From the NCBI GenBank assembly GCA_019242065.1, contig JAFAWJ010000023.1:1-39454 (forward strand): 39,454 bases of DNA, written 5' to 3'. Positions within the stretch are counted from its first letter, which is position 1. Each line of letters opens with the position of its first letter. Under the pieces are notes generated by a model. It was not told where the DNA came from. It did no database searches and saw only the letters and a program-made list of their open reading frames with translations. The translations under genes were made by a program, and so were the position numbers. Source of the DNA: Chloroflexota bacterium. Its GTDB lineage: Bacteria > Chloroflexota > UBA6077 > CF-72. Positions 31,177 through 38,132 of the stretch are shown in pieces.

Positions 31177-31974
31177 CTAGGAACCAGGCGCAGCTTCGGC
31201 GGTACACGCCGTGGCGATACGTTCGAAACCCACGCGCGTGTACACGCGGGCGATAGTCTCGTCACCCGCCGACAGGAAGATGGTCCGCATGCCGCGCCGC
31301 AGCGCTTCGGCGACCAGGTGACTCGTCAGCGCGGCCGCGATACCGCGGCGTCGATACGCTGGTAGTACGCCAACCCCGACGACTTCGGTTGCCGAGCCGA
31401 GCGGCTGGTGGCTGCCGACGCCCACCGGTTGATCGTCGACGAGCGCAACCGCGGTGATGGTCCGGCCGGTGCGCATTCGGTCCTGTTGAAAGGCGATGGC
31501 CGGCGCATCATGCTGGATATTCGCTCGCGCGGTATCCAGACCGGCCGCGCCCACGTCCGTACCGGCGTGGGTGAACGCCACGTGGCCCACCGCGTCGAGC
31601 AGCGCCAGGTCGTCGGCGAGCGTCGCCTCGCGGATCTCGACGCCATCGGGCTCGACGTGCCGGTGCTGCTGTAACAGCATGAGCGGGAAATAGCTCACCG
31701 TCAATCCGGCCGCGGCCGTCGCGGCAGCCAGGCCGGGCGACGTGTCTGCGATCCACTCGAAGCTCTCGGGGATCCCGAGCGCGCGCTGGCGCAGCCGAAC
31801 ACGGCGTACATCGGTCTCAGTGATCCCCGCGGCCACCAGCGACGGACGCGCGTAGTACGACCAGCCCGCTCCCGTGTTGACAAACAGCGTGAAAGGACCG
31901 ATCTCCTCGGCGCGCGCGGCGCTGCGCGGTACGGCATCGAGGTAGGTCTCGATTTCGCGCAACCGATCTACCAT
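31177..31974 (-). CDS. GNAT-family N-acetyltransferase
   Basis: 265 residues. The acetyl-CoA motif A is GVLPAYRRRGIAAALT in the C-terminal half, followed by a SAGDETIARVYTRVGFERI helix-strand typical of motif B. The N-terminal half (about 1-110) is a divergent, possibly degenerate GNAT repeat. Substrate unknown. The ATG at 31974 is only 8 bp from the divergent VOC gene start, and its stop is one base from the stop of the methyltransferase gene, so it is packed on both sides. Confidence 0.85.
   Translation of the reverse strand: MVDRLREIETYLDAVPRSAARAEEIGPFTLFVNTGAGWSYYARPSLVAAGITETDVRRVRLRQRALGIPESFEWIADTSPGLAAATAAAGLTVSYFPLMLLQQHRHVEPDGVEIREATLADDLALLDAVGHVAFTHAGTDVGAAGLDTARANIQHDAPAIAFQQDRMRTGRTITAVALVDDQPVGVGSHQPLGSATEVVGVGVLPAYRRRGIAAALTSHLVAEALRRGMRTIFLSAGDETIARVYTRVGFERIATACTAEAAPGS
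31969..31974 (+). promoter_or_regulatory. Candidate -10 hexamer TACCAT for the VOC gene
   Basis: TACCAT ends 8 nt before the VOC ATG at 31983 and lies over the start codon of the divergent acetyltransferase gene. It repeats the hexamer and spacing seen before the LLM gene at 293. Confidence 0.35.
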
Positions 31975-31982
31975 CAGTCTCT

Positions 31983-32369
31983 ATGCCCACCTACAGCTAC
32001 GACCATATCCACCTGCGCACGCGAGATCCGCGCGGGACCGCCGACTGGTACGCGCGAATGTTTGGCGCGAAGGTCCTCGAGTCGGTGCAATCCGACGGCC
32101 AGCCGCGGATCGACCTGGACATCAACGGGCTGACCGTGTTCATAGCGCAGGTTCCGTCGGACGCCGAGATGGCTCAGGCGCCGGCCGATCCGTACCTGGG
32201 CTTGGATCATTTCGGCCTGCGTGTCGACAACCTCGAGGCGGCGGCGGCCGAGCTCAAAGCACGCGGGGCGGCGTTCACCCTCGAACCGCGGACGCTCCGC
32301 CCGGGCGTCAAAATCGCGTTTGTGCAGTGTCCCGACAACGTGCGCGTCGAGCTGCTCGAGCGCTCTTAG
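31983..32369 (+). CDS. VOC-superfamily (glyoxalase/dioxygenase-like) protein
   Basis: 128 residues, two beta-alpha-beta-beta-beta modules. Metal ligand candidates are H8 or H10 in YDHIHLRT, H76 in LDHFGLRV and E123 in VRVELLER, the usual H/H/E pattern. Members include glyoxalase I, methylmalonyl-CoA epimerase, fosfomycin resistance and ring-cleavage enzymes; the sequence resembles small lactoylglutathione-lyase-like proteins, but the reaction is unknown. The stop codon overlaps that of the adenosine-deaminase-family gene (TTAG), a convergent 4-bp overlap. Confidence 0.85.
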   Translation: MPTYSYDHIHLRTRDPRGTADWYARMFGAKVLESVQSDGQPRIDLDINGLTVFIAQVPSDAEMAQAPADPYLGLDHFGLRVDNLEAAAAELKARGAAFTLEPRTLRPGVKIAFVQCPDNVRVELLERS

Positions 32370-33361
32370 TCGAGCCAGCGGTCGATGCCCGCCAGCGCGG
32401 CGGTTTTGACCTCTTTGGGCGCCCCGCTGGCGCGGATCGAGCAGCGCGCGATGTGCGCTAGTGTCGGGTCGTCCAGTCCGAAACTGTTGCGGCCCAGCTC
32501 GTACTCGGCCAGGACGCCGGAGCCGAAAAACAGGGGGTCGTCCGCGTTCAGGCTGACTGGCACCCCGGCGGCGAGCAGCCGTGGCAGCGGGTGATCGGCC
32601 AGCGTGGGCACGACGCGCAGCACCACATTCGACGTCGGACACACGTCCAGGGTGATGCCCTCGTCGGCCAATCGACGCAACAGCTCCGGGTCCTCGACGG
32701 CGCGGACGCCGTGCTCGACCCGCTGTGCGCCGAGCACGTCGACCGCCTGCCGGACGCTGTCCGGTCCGCCGTGCTCGCCGGCGTGCGGCGCGCGGATAAG
32801 CCCTGCGTCGCGCGCTACCGCGAAGGCGTCCGCAAAGAGCTCGGCGGCGCCGCGCGTCTCGTCGTCCGCCAGACCCAGGCCCACGATGCCGTCGCCGGCG
32901 TGCTCGGCGGCCAGTCTGGCCAGTTCGACCGCTTCGGCGGGTGGCCGCGTGCGATTCGCGCTGACGATGAACGCGACGCCAATCCCGAAGCGGCGTTGTG
33001 CGCGGCGGCCCGCGTCGAGCAGGACATCCAGCACCTCGACCTGATCACGCAGCCCGAGGCGCTCGGCGTGCGTGGCGCTCACCCAGGCGCTGATCTCGAG
33101 CCACACCGTGCCGTCGGCCGCGGCGTCCTCGACGACCTCGTGGACCAGCCGCGACAGGTCGTCTGGAGAACGTAGCGCCTCGCAGGCGGCGCGGTACAGC
33201 GCGATGAAGCTGGCAAAGCTGCCGTCACCCTCGAGGTCGGCTGGCAGCCCGTGGCGGGTGGCAAGCTCTGACAGGGTGGTGGCTCGCATGGCGCCCTCGA
33301 GATGGACGTGCAGGTGCGCCTTGGGCAGGCCGCGGAGATCGCGGAGTGGCGAGTCGGTCAC
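32366..33361 (-). CDS. Adenosine deaminase family protein
   Basis: 331 residues. Zinc ligands H18 and H20 (HLHVHLEGA), H193 with the proton shuttle E196 in PHAGEHGG, H217 in VEHG, and D274/D275 in LNADDPLFF are all present, so the protein should be an active deaminase. SNVVLRVVPTLADHPLPRLL is the family C-terminal block. Adenosine, adenine or another aminopurine could be the substrate. It begins at GTG 33361, 40 bp after the permease stop, and so probably shares a unit with the binding protein and permease upstream; this suggests import and deamination of an amino-purine or similar heterocycle. Confidence 0.9.
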   Translation of the reverse strand: MTDSPLRDLRGLPKAHLHVHLEGAMRATTLSELATRHGLPADLEGDGSFASFIALYRAACEALRSPDDLSRLVHEVVEDAAADGTVWLEISAWVSATHAERLGLRDQVEVLDVLLDAGRRAQRRFGIGVAFIVSANRTRPPAEAVELARLAAEHAGDGIVGLGLADDETRGAAELFADAFAVARDAGLIRAPHAGEHGGPDSVRQAVDVLGAQRVEHGVRAVEDPELLRRLADEGITLDVCPTSNVVLRVVPTLADHPLPRLLAAGVPVSLNADDPLFFGSGVLAEYELGRNSFGLDDPTLAHIARCSIRASGAPKEVKTAALAGIDRWLD

Positions 33362-33401
33362 GAGGGTTGATTGTGCCCGAGCGCCGCGCGTGAGGAGGGA
33401 C

Positions 33402-34244
33402 TTACCAGGTGATGAGCGCCTGGTCCAACCAGCCGACGGCCTTGTACATCAGCGTGGAGAGCGCGGCCAGTGTCAGCGCGGCGGCGAAGACCATCGGCGC
33501 GTCGAAGTTGGTCCGCGACAGGACCATCAAGAAGCCGAGACCGGCGTCCGAGGCGACGAACTCGCCGACGACGGCGCCGGTGATTGCCAGCGTCAGGCCC
33601 AGGCGCACGCCGCCCAGCACCGGGCGCAGCGACAGCGGCAGCTCGACGTACCACAGCGTCTGGCGCGGGCTGGCGCCCAGGCTGCGCGCCGCTTCGAGCA
33701 ACTCGCGGTCGATCGAGCGCAGGCCGACCATCGTGCTGACCAGGATCGGGAAAAAGACGATCAGCGCGCAGATGATGACTTTCGAGGTCAGACCCAGGCC
33801 GAACCACATCACCAGGACTGGTGCCAGGGCGATCATCGGCATGGCCTGGGTGGTGGCGATGAAGGGCGACGCCAGGCGCGAAAGGGTTTCGGAGTGCGCC
33901 AGCGGGTAGGCGAGCGCGCCGCCGACCAGCAGAGCGATGGCGAAGCCGGCCAGCGCTTCGGAGAGCGTGGCCGAGACGTGGTGCCACAGGGCGCCGGTGT
34001 GGAGCAGCTGCAGCCAGGCGCCGAGCACTTTGGCGGGTGGCGGCAGCACGTAGGCGGGCAGCACCGCGCGGTCGGTGGCCGCTTGCCAGAGGGCGAGGGC
34101 CGCGGCGATGGCGATGGCCGAAGGAATCAGCGGCAAGCCACTGAGGTGGGCGACGGCGCTGCCGAACGATCGAACCCAAAGACGGGACTGGTCTCTACGA
34201 ACCAGATTCGTCCATGGTGAAATCGTCTCTGTCGTAACTTTCAA
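33402..34244 (-). CDS. ABC permease of the SsuC/TauC/ThiX family
   Basis: About 280 residues with six predicted membrane segments and the cytoplasmic EAA loop at EAARSLGASPRQTLWYVELP, then LRPVLGGVRLGLTLA. The family imports nitrate, sulphonates, taurine, thiamine precursors or riboflavin with an NMT1-like binding protein, which is the next gene upstream. The start is uncertain: TTG 34244 has AAGG 6 nt upstream, while TTG 34250 abuts it. No ATPase gene is found in this unit. The leader region before it carries a 45-bp tandem repeat. Confidence 0.87.
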   Translation of the reverse strand: MKVTTETISPWTNLVRRDQSRLWVRSFGSAVAHLSGLPLIPSAIAIAAALALWQAATDRAVLPAYVLPPPAKVLGAWLQLLHTGALWHHVSATLSEALAGFAIALLVGGALAYPLAHSETLSRLASPFIATTQAMPMIALAPVLVMWFGLGLTSKVIICALIVFFPILVSTMVGLRSIDRELLEAARSLGASPRQTLWYVELPLSLRPVLGGVRLGLTLAITGAVVGEFVASDAGLGFLMVLSRTNFDAPMVFAAALTLAALSTLMYKAVGWLDQALITW

Positions 34245-34257
34245 ACTCAACCTTGAC

Positions 34258-34347
34258 TACATGGACAGGTCAGGATGTAGCCACTCGACCAACGTGTTGG
34301 TATACGTGGACAGGTAACGATGGAGCCACTCGACCAGCGTGTTGGTC
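34258..34347. repeat. 45-bp tandem repeat, two copies, with inner inverted repeat
   Basis: Copies at 34258-34302 and 34303-34347 agree at 39 of 45 positions. Each holds the dyad ACCAAC-GT-GTTGGT (perfect at 34288-34301, one arm changed at 34333-34346), and a related sequence recurs at 34389-34402 inside the last codons of the binding-protein gene. The array fills the 125-bp gap between the binding-protein and permease genes. Confidence 0.8.
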
Positions 34348-34369
34348 GTGACACGAGACAGTTGCCACC

Positions 34370-35449
34370 TCAGGGTGTCGCGTTTTGCACGAACGTGTTG
34401 GTGTAGTACTGCCGCGGATCGATCGTCTGAGGGACGACCCCGATCGATTGGAGAAAGTCCTGGGTCGTCTGCCACGATTGCGGACGTGTCCCACCGACTG
34501 TCTGCCCCTGCACGGGCTGGTAGTACTCCAGCGTGGCGGTCAGCACGTCACGCTGCAGGGGTTGATTATCCGGCGACAGCTCGGGCATGCGCTGCAGGCT
34601 GGATTCAAACGCGGTATCCGGATCCGCCAGCGTGTCGCGCAAGCCGCGCAGCGTGGCGTTCACAAACTTCTGGACGACCTCGGGATGCTCCTGGATGGTC
34701 GTGTCGCCGCTGACAAACCCCGGAGGGACATAGTCCATGTAGTCGGCCACCGCGATGGTCTCAGTGGGTAAACCCAGGCTCTTCATCTGGGCCGCCTCGT
34801 TCGGCAGAAAGGTCATCGCCGTGTCGATGCGCTTTTGCATCAGCGCCTCGACCTCGGTGGTCCCGATGGAAACCAGGTGGATGTCGTCCTCGGTCAGGTT
34901 GGCGGACTTCAACAGCGCCTTGAGCCCGAAGTCCGTGCTGCTGTTGGGTGCCGAGACGCCAACGTTTTTGCCCTTCAAGTCCGCTGGCGTGGTCAGCGGT
35001 GGCGTGTTGTTGCCGGCGATGGCCAGCGCACCAATCGGATCCTTGTTCCAGAAGGTCATGATGTAGGTGACCGCGACGCCTTGCTGGCGCTGGGGCATGA
35101 GCGAGTCGCCACTGGCCGAGGCGAAGGCGATGTCGCCCTGGCTGACGAGCGAGAGCACGTCCTGGATCGTCCCATACTTGAACTCGACGTCGAGCCCCTC
35201 GGCGGCGTAGTAGCCCTTGTCCTGGGCGACGTAGAACGGCGCGGACTGGACGCTCGGCACGAAGCCCAGCGCGACCTGCACGTGGGTCAGCCCACTCGCG
35301 GTCGGGCTCACACCAGCGGCCGGCGCGGCGGCGACGGTCGTCGCGGTGGGTTGGACGACCGTGGGCGTCGGAGCGCTGGATGCGCTCGTGCAGGCGCCCA
35401 GCAAGAGCGCCGTCGCGACGAGCAGCCGAAGGTAGGTGGGCGTGGCCAT
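34370..35449 (-). CDS. NMT1/THI5-like ABC solute-binding lipoprotein
   Basis: 359 residues. Signal peptide with lipobox LLGAC (C20), a Thr/Pro/Ala-rich spacer (about 22-55), then the NMT1/SsuA fold: VALGFVPSVQSAPFYVAQDKG, AAEGLDVEFKYG, LKGKNVGVSAPNSSTDFG. Ligands in this family include thiamine pyrimidine precursors, sulphonates, nitrate, riboflavin and purine-like compounds. Its partner permease follows after a repeat-containing gap and an adenosine-deaminase-family gene after that, so a nitrogen heterocycle is a reasonable guess. ATG 35449 has only a weak purine-rich stretch upstream. Confidence 0.9.
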   Translation of the reverse strand: MATPTYLRLLVATALLLGACTSASSAPTPTVVQPTATTVAAAPAAGVSPTASGLTHVQVALGFVPSVQSAPFYVAQDKGYYAAEGLDVEFKYGTIQDVLSLVSQGDIAFASASGDSLMPQRQQGVAVTYIMTFWNKDPIGALAIAGNNTPPLTTPADLKGKNVGVSAPNSSTDFGLKALLKSANLTEDDIHLVSIGTTEVEALMQKRIDTAMTFLPNEAAQMKSLGLPTETIAVADYMDYVPPGFVSGDTTIQEHPEVVQKFVNATLRGLRDTLADPDTAFESSLQRMPELSPDNQPLQRDVLTATLEYYQPVQGQTVGGTRPQSWQTTQDFLQSIGVVPQTIDPRQYYTNTFVQNATP

Positions 35450-35486
35450 GTCTTTCTTGTACCAAGCCTCTGACGTCGAATCAGGA

Positions 35487-36182
35487 TCACTGTTGCGCGC
35501 CGCGTCCTACGAGCGAGGCGATCTGCATGACTACGATGATCGACAGCCACGCGTACATAGCGGCGCTCGTGTTGAACTGGGCGATGCCGATCGACAGCGC
35601 GAATACCGTGGGCGGAACCATGGCGCGTACCGTGGATTGCTGGATCTCGCGTGAGCTCAGGCGATTGCCGATCAATCGCCGACCGACGCTGGCGTACAGC
35701 CACATTGCCAGTACCACCATCCCCGTCGCGGCGAGCGTGCCGGCGTACAGCGTGACTGCTGCCACCTCGTCTGAATAGGTGCCCAGCACGCTGGTCGGAA
35801 ATGGCAGGAACGCGATGCACAACAGCATCAACAGGTTCAACCACATGAAGCGGCCGTCGATGCGAATCACGTCGCGGAAAATGCGCTGGTGCGATCGCCA
35901 GTACGATGCGATCACCACGAACGACAGCGCGTAGCTGAAGTACTTCGGGCCAAGCGCCAGTAAACGTTGGCCCAGATCGCCCGGCCGACCGGTGACTTGT
36001 GGCAAGGCCAGCTCGACCGCAAGCAGGGTCATCGCGATGGCGAAGACGCCGTCGCTGAGGAAGACCAGACGCTCGAGCTCGCCCGTGGCGGCGTGCTCGA
36101 CTTCAGGGTCGAGCGAAACGGTATGCGCCGGGTTGTCGTGCGGCTCGGGATGTGGCCGGTCTCGGCGCATGCGTCGCAGCAT
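35487..36182 (-). CDS. TMEM175/DUF1211-family membrane protein
   Basis: About 231 residues with six hydrophobic helices. The first helix carries LERLVFLSDGVFAIAMTLL (37-55), matching the RxxxFSDGVFAI filter motif of TMEM175 potassium channels, with leucine in place of the second F. The second half (YFSYALSFVVIASYWRSHQRIF) is the conserved YWxxHxR block. Bacterial members form potassium-selective tetramers, so a potassium leak channel is likely. ATG 36182 is used; ATG 36170 would also work. It starts 48 bp from the divergent methyltransferase gene. Confidence 0.88.
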   Translation of the reverse strand: MLRRMRRDRPHPEPHDNPAHTVSLDPEVEHAATGELERLVFLSDGVFAIAMTLLAVELALPQVTGRPGDLGQRLLALGPKYFSYALSFVVIASYWRSHQRIFRDVIRIDGRFMWLNLLMLLCIAFLPFPTSVLGTYSDEVAAVTLYAGTLAATGMVVLAMWLYASVGRRLIGNRLSSREIQQSTVRAMVPPTVFALSIGIAQFNTSAAMYAWLSIIVVMQIASLVGRGAQQ

Positions 36183-36192
36183 CGATCCGCGC

Positions 36193-36222
36193 ACGCTACC
36201 AGACCCAAGGTGCCCGTAGACT
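36193..36222. promoter_or_regulatory. Divergent -10-like hexamers TAGCGT (-) and TAGACT (+)
   Basis: Within the 48-bp gap, TAGCGT on the minus strand (36198-36193) is 10 nt from the TMEM175 ATG and TAGACT on the plus strand (36217-36222) is 8 nt from the methyltransferase ATG. Neither gene has a Shine-Dalgarno, consistent with two leaderless divergent transcripts. Confidence 0.4.
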
Positions 36223-36230
36223 GCTGGGCG

Positions 36231-37760
36231 ATGCCTGCTGAGTCGCGGCACCGCACGACACCGTCCCTTCGCAAACCAGAGTCGATCGTGGCGCTGCGGC
36301 GAGCACTGGACGGCGCGGGCTACACCTTTGCCACGGTCCGCGACGTACTCGGCGCCGACGACACGCTGCTCGTGTTGCCGCACCAGGTGCCGCTGGCGAA
36401 CCGGCGGCTCGGCGACGGTCCGCTCGGCACGTTGATTCGCCTGTTTCTGGTAGACGGCACGGTGACGCCGGAGCAGGCCGCCCGCGCCCTGGCGCCGCTT
36501 GGTCTCGAGGAGGCCGTCGGGCTGGGCATCGTCACGCTGGGTCGCTCGCGCGTGCACGGGGCGATGCGTCTGGTACCGGCCGAAGGTTCGAACGCGAGCT
36601 TTGTCTTTGCGAGCGATCTCGACGCTGCCGATCCGTCCGAGCTGCCCGCCGATTTCGTCATGGGTGTCACCGAATCGTCGCGACTGCTGGCGTGCCTGAC
36701 GGTGCGCCGACCGGTCGAGCGTGTCCTGGATCTGGGCACCGGCTGCGGCTACCAGGCGATTCTGGCCGCGCACCACGCGCAACAGGTGGTGGCAACCGAC
36801 GTCAATCCGCGCGCCGTGGCCTTCGCTCGGTTCAACGCCGTGCTGAACGGCGCGACCAATATCGAGGTGCGGACGGGCGATCGGTTCGCTGCCGTCGAAG
36901 GCGAAATGTTCGATCAGATCGTCAGCAATCCGCCCTTTGTCATCTCGCCGGATCGTGCCTTCACATATCGAGATAGCGGACTCCACGCCGACGACATTTC
37001 GCACGAGCTGGTGCGTCTGACGCCAGGTTTTCTGCGCGCCGGTGGCCTCGCGCACCTGCTGGTGAGCTGGATCCATCCCCACTCGACCGCCGCGGAGGAC
37101 GACTGGGTCGATCCGCTGCGTGGCTGGGTGGCCGAAGCGCCCGAGGCCTGCGACGCCTGGTTCTTGCGCAAAGGCAGCTACGACCCCCTGGCCTACGCGA
37201 TCATGTGGAACCAGCGGCTGGCACTCGCCAATCAGATGCCGAAGTACCTGGCCGCCGTCGATCGCTGGACGCGCTACTTCGAGCACCTGGGTGTCGGCGC
37301 GCTGGCATGGGGCGCCGTTTGGCTGCGGCGGCGCGACGTCGAGCGCCCGCGGATCCGCTGTGACGAGCTACCGGAATCCTCGCTCGACGGCGATGCGGCT
37401 GGTGAGCTGGTGCGCTTGTTGGAAACCGACGATGTCCTGGAGGACGTCTCGGACGCGGCGCTGATGGAGCGCGGCGTGACCGTGCCCGGCGACCAGCGCC
37501 TGGAGCAAGTCATGCGCTGGAACGGTGGCGCCTTTCGGACCGTCGACGCCTCGCTCGTGCGCGAGACTGGCCTCAAGCCGCGCGCGGAGATTGATCCGCC
37601 ACTGGCGGGCCTGCTGGCGACGGTCGACGGTTCGCGTACGATCGGCCAGGTCATCGAGCAACTGGCCAGGGCGCTGGGCGGCACGCCGGACGCGGTCTCC
37701 GCCCAGGTGTTGCCGGCCGTCCGTCAGTTAGTGTCGCACGGCTTCCTCACCCTGACCTGA
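36231..37760 (+). CDS. Class I SAM-dependent methyltransferase with N- and C-terminal extra domains
   Basis: 509 residues. An N-terminal helical domain (about 1-150) resembles the DUF7059-type domain of actinobacterial methyltransferases. The central Rossmann domain has motif I VLDLGTGCGY (165-174), an acidic VATDVNPRA strand end that holds the SAM ribose, and the amino-methylase motif NPPF (233-236), as in HemK, RlmG and RsmC. The C-terminal about 130 residues look like a winged-helix domain. NPPF implies methylation of an amine in a protein glutamine or nucleic acid base; the target is unknown. ATG 36231 is chosen; the open frame upstream overlaps the divergent channel gene. Confidence 0.85.
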   Translation: MPAESRHRTTPSLRKPESIVALRRALDGAGYTFATVRDVLGADDTLLVLPHQVPLANRRLGDGPLGTLIRLFLVDGTVTPEQAARALAPLGLEEAVGLGIVTLGRSRVHGAMRLVPAEGSNASFVFASDLDAADPSELPADFVMGVTESSRLLACLTVRRPVERVLDLGTGCGYQAILAAHHAQQVVATDVNPRAVAFARFNAVLNGATNIEVRTGDRFAAVEGEMFDQIVSNPPFVISPDRAFTYRDSGLHADDISHELVRLTPGFLRAGGLAHLLVSWIHPHSTAAEDDWVDPLRGWVAEAPEACDAWFLRKGSYDPLAYAIMWNQRLALANQMPKYLAAVDRWTRYFEHLGVGALAWGAVWLRRRDVERPRIRCDELPESSLDGDAAGELVRLLETDDVLEDVSDAALMERGVTVPGDQRLEQVMRWNGGAFRTVDASLVRETGLKPRAEIDPPLAGLLATVDGSRTIGQVIEQLARALGGTPDAVSAQVLPAVRQLVSHGFLTLT

Positions 37761-37770
37761 GTGGGCCGCG

Positions 37771-37776
37771 TAGTCT
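37771..37776 (+). promoter_or_regulatory. Candidate -10 hexamer TAGTCT for the zinc-finger gene
   Basis: TAGTCT is followed by GGGAGT and then the ATG at 37783, a spacing of 6 nt identical to that at the LysM/3D gene. A short GGGAG is present but too close to act as a normal Shine-Dalgarno. Confidence 0.35.
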
Positions 37777-37782
37777 GGGAGT

Positions 37783-38130
37783 ATGACCGACGACGATCGC
37801 ATTGATCCAGGCGTGCCGCCGAGCGGGACCGGGTGTGTGGAGTGCCTGGCGACGGACGGCTGGTGGTTTCATCTGCGCCGCTGCGCACGCTGTGGGCATA
37901 TCGGCTGCTGTGACTCATCGCCCAGTCAGCACGCCACCAAGCATGCCCGGTCGAGCGGGCACACGGTGATGCGCAGCTTCGAGCCTGGCGAGGACTGGTT
38001 CTGGGACTTTCAGACCGAGCAAGCGTTCGAGGGCCCTCGGCTGGCGCCGCCCCTGCACCATCCGACCCAGCAGCCGACGCCCGGTCCGGCCGGTAAGGTC
38101 CCCCGCAACTGGGAGAGCTTGCTGAACTGA
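37783..38130 (+). CDS. UBP-type zinc-finger protein
   Basis: 115 residues. The whole protein is essentially one ZnF-UBP domain: C18 and C21, C34 and C37, C42 or C43, and H50, H54 and H60 supply the cysteine/histidine ligands, and the sequence ends with a Pro-rich tail. In eukaryotes the fold binds the C-terminus of free ubiquitin; bacterial single-domain versions are common in high-GC Gram-positives and Chloroflexota and their role is not known. It follows the methyltransferase by 22 bp and converges on the next gene with 2 bp between stops. Confidence 0.88.
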   Translation: MTDDDRIDPGVPPSGTGCVECLATDGWWFHLRRCARCGHIGCCDSSPSQHATKHARSSGHTVMRSFEPGEDWFWDFQTEQAFEGPRLAPPLHHPTQQPTPGPAGKVPRNWESLLN

Positions 38131-38132
38131 AA

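Noticed and set aside
34257..34475. Small minus-strand open frame with a 15-residue repeat (YTNTLVEWLH)
   Set aside because: It lies largely in the 45-bp tandem repeat and otherwise overlaps the binding-protein gene in another frame. A repeat of 45 bp is automatically periodic in translation, and no Shine-Dalgarno or promoter was seen for it.
36183..37286. Long minus-strand open frame continuing upstream of the TMEM175-like gene
   Set aside because: It is the antisense of the methyltransferase gene. Only the part from 36182 down has membrane helices and the FSDG-type motif; the upstream extension has no conserved sequence.
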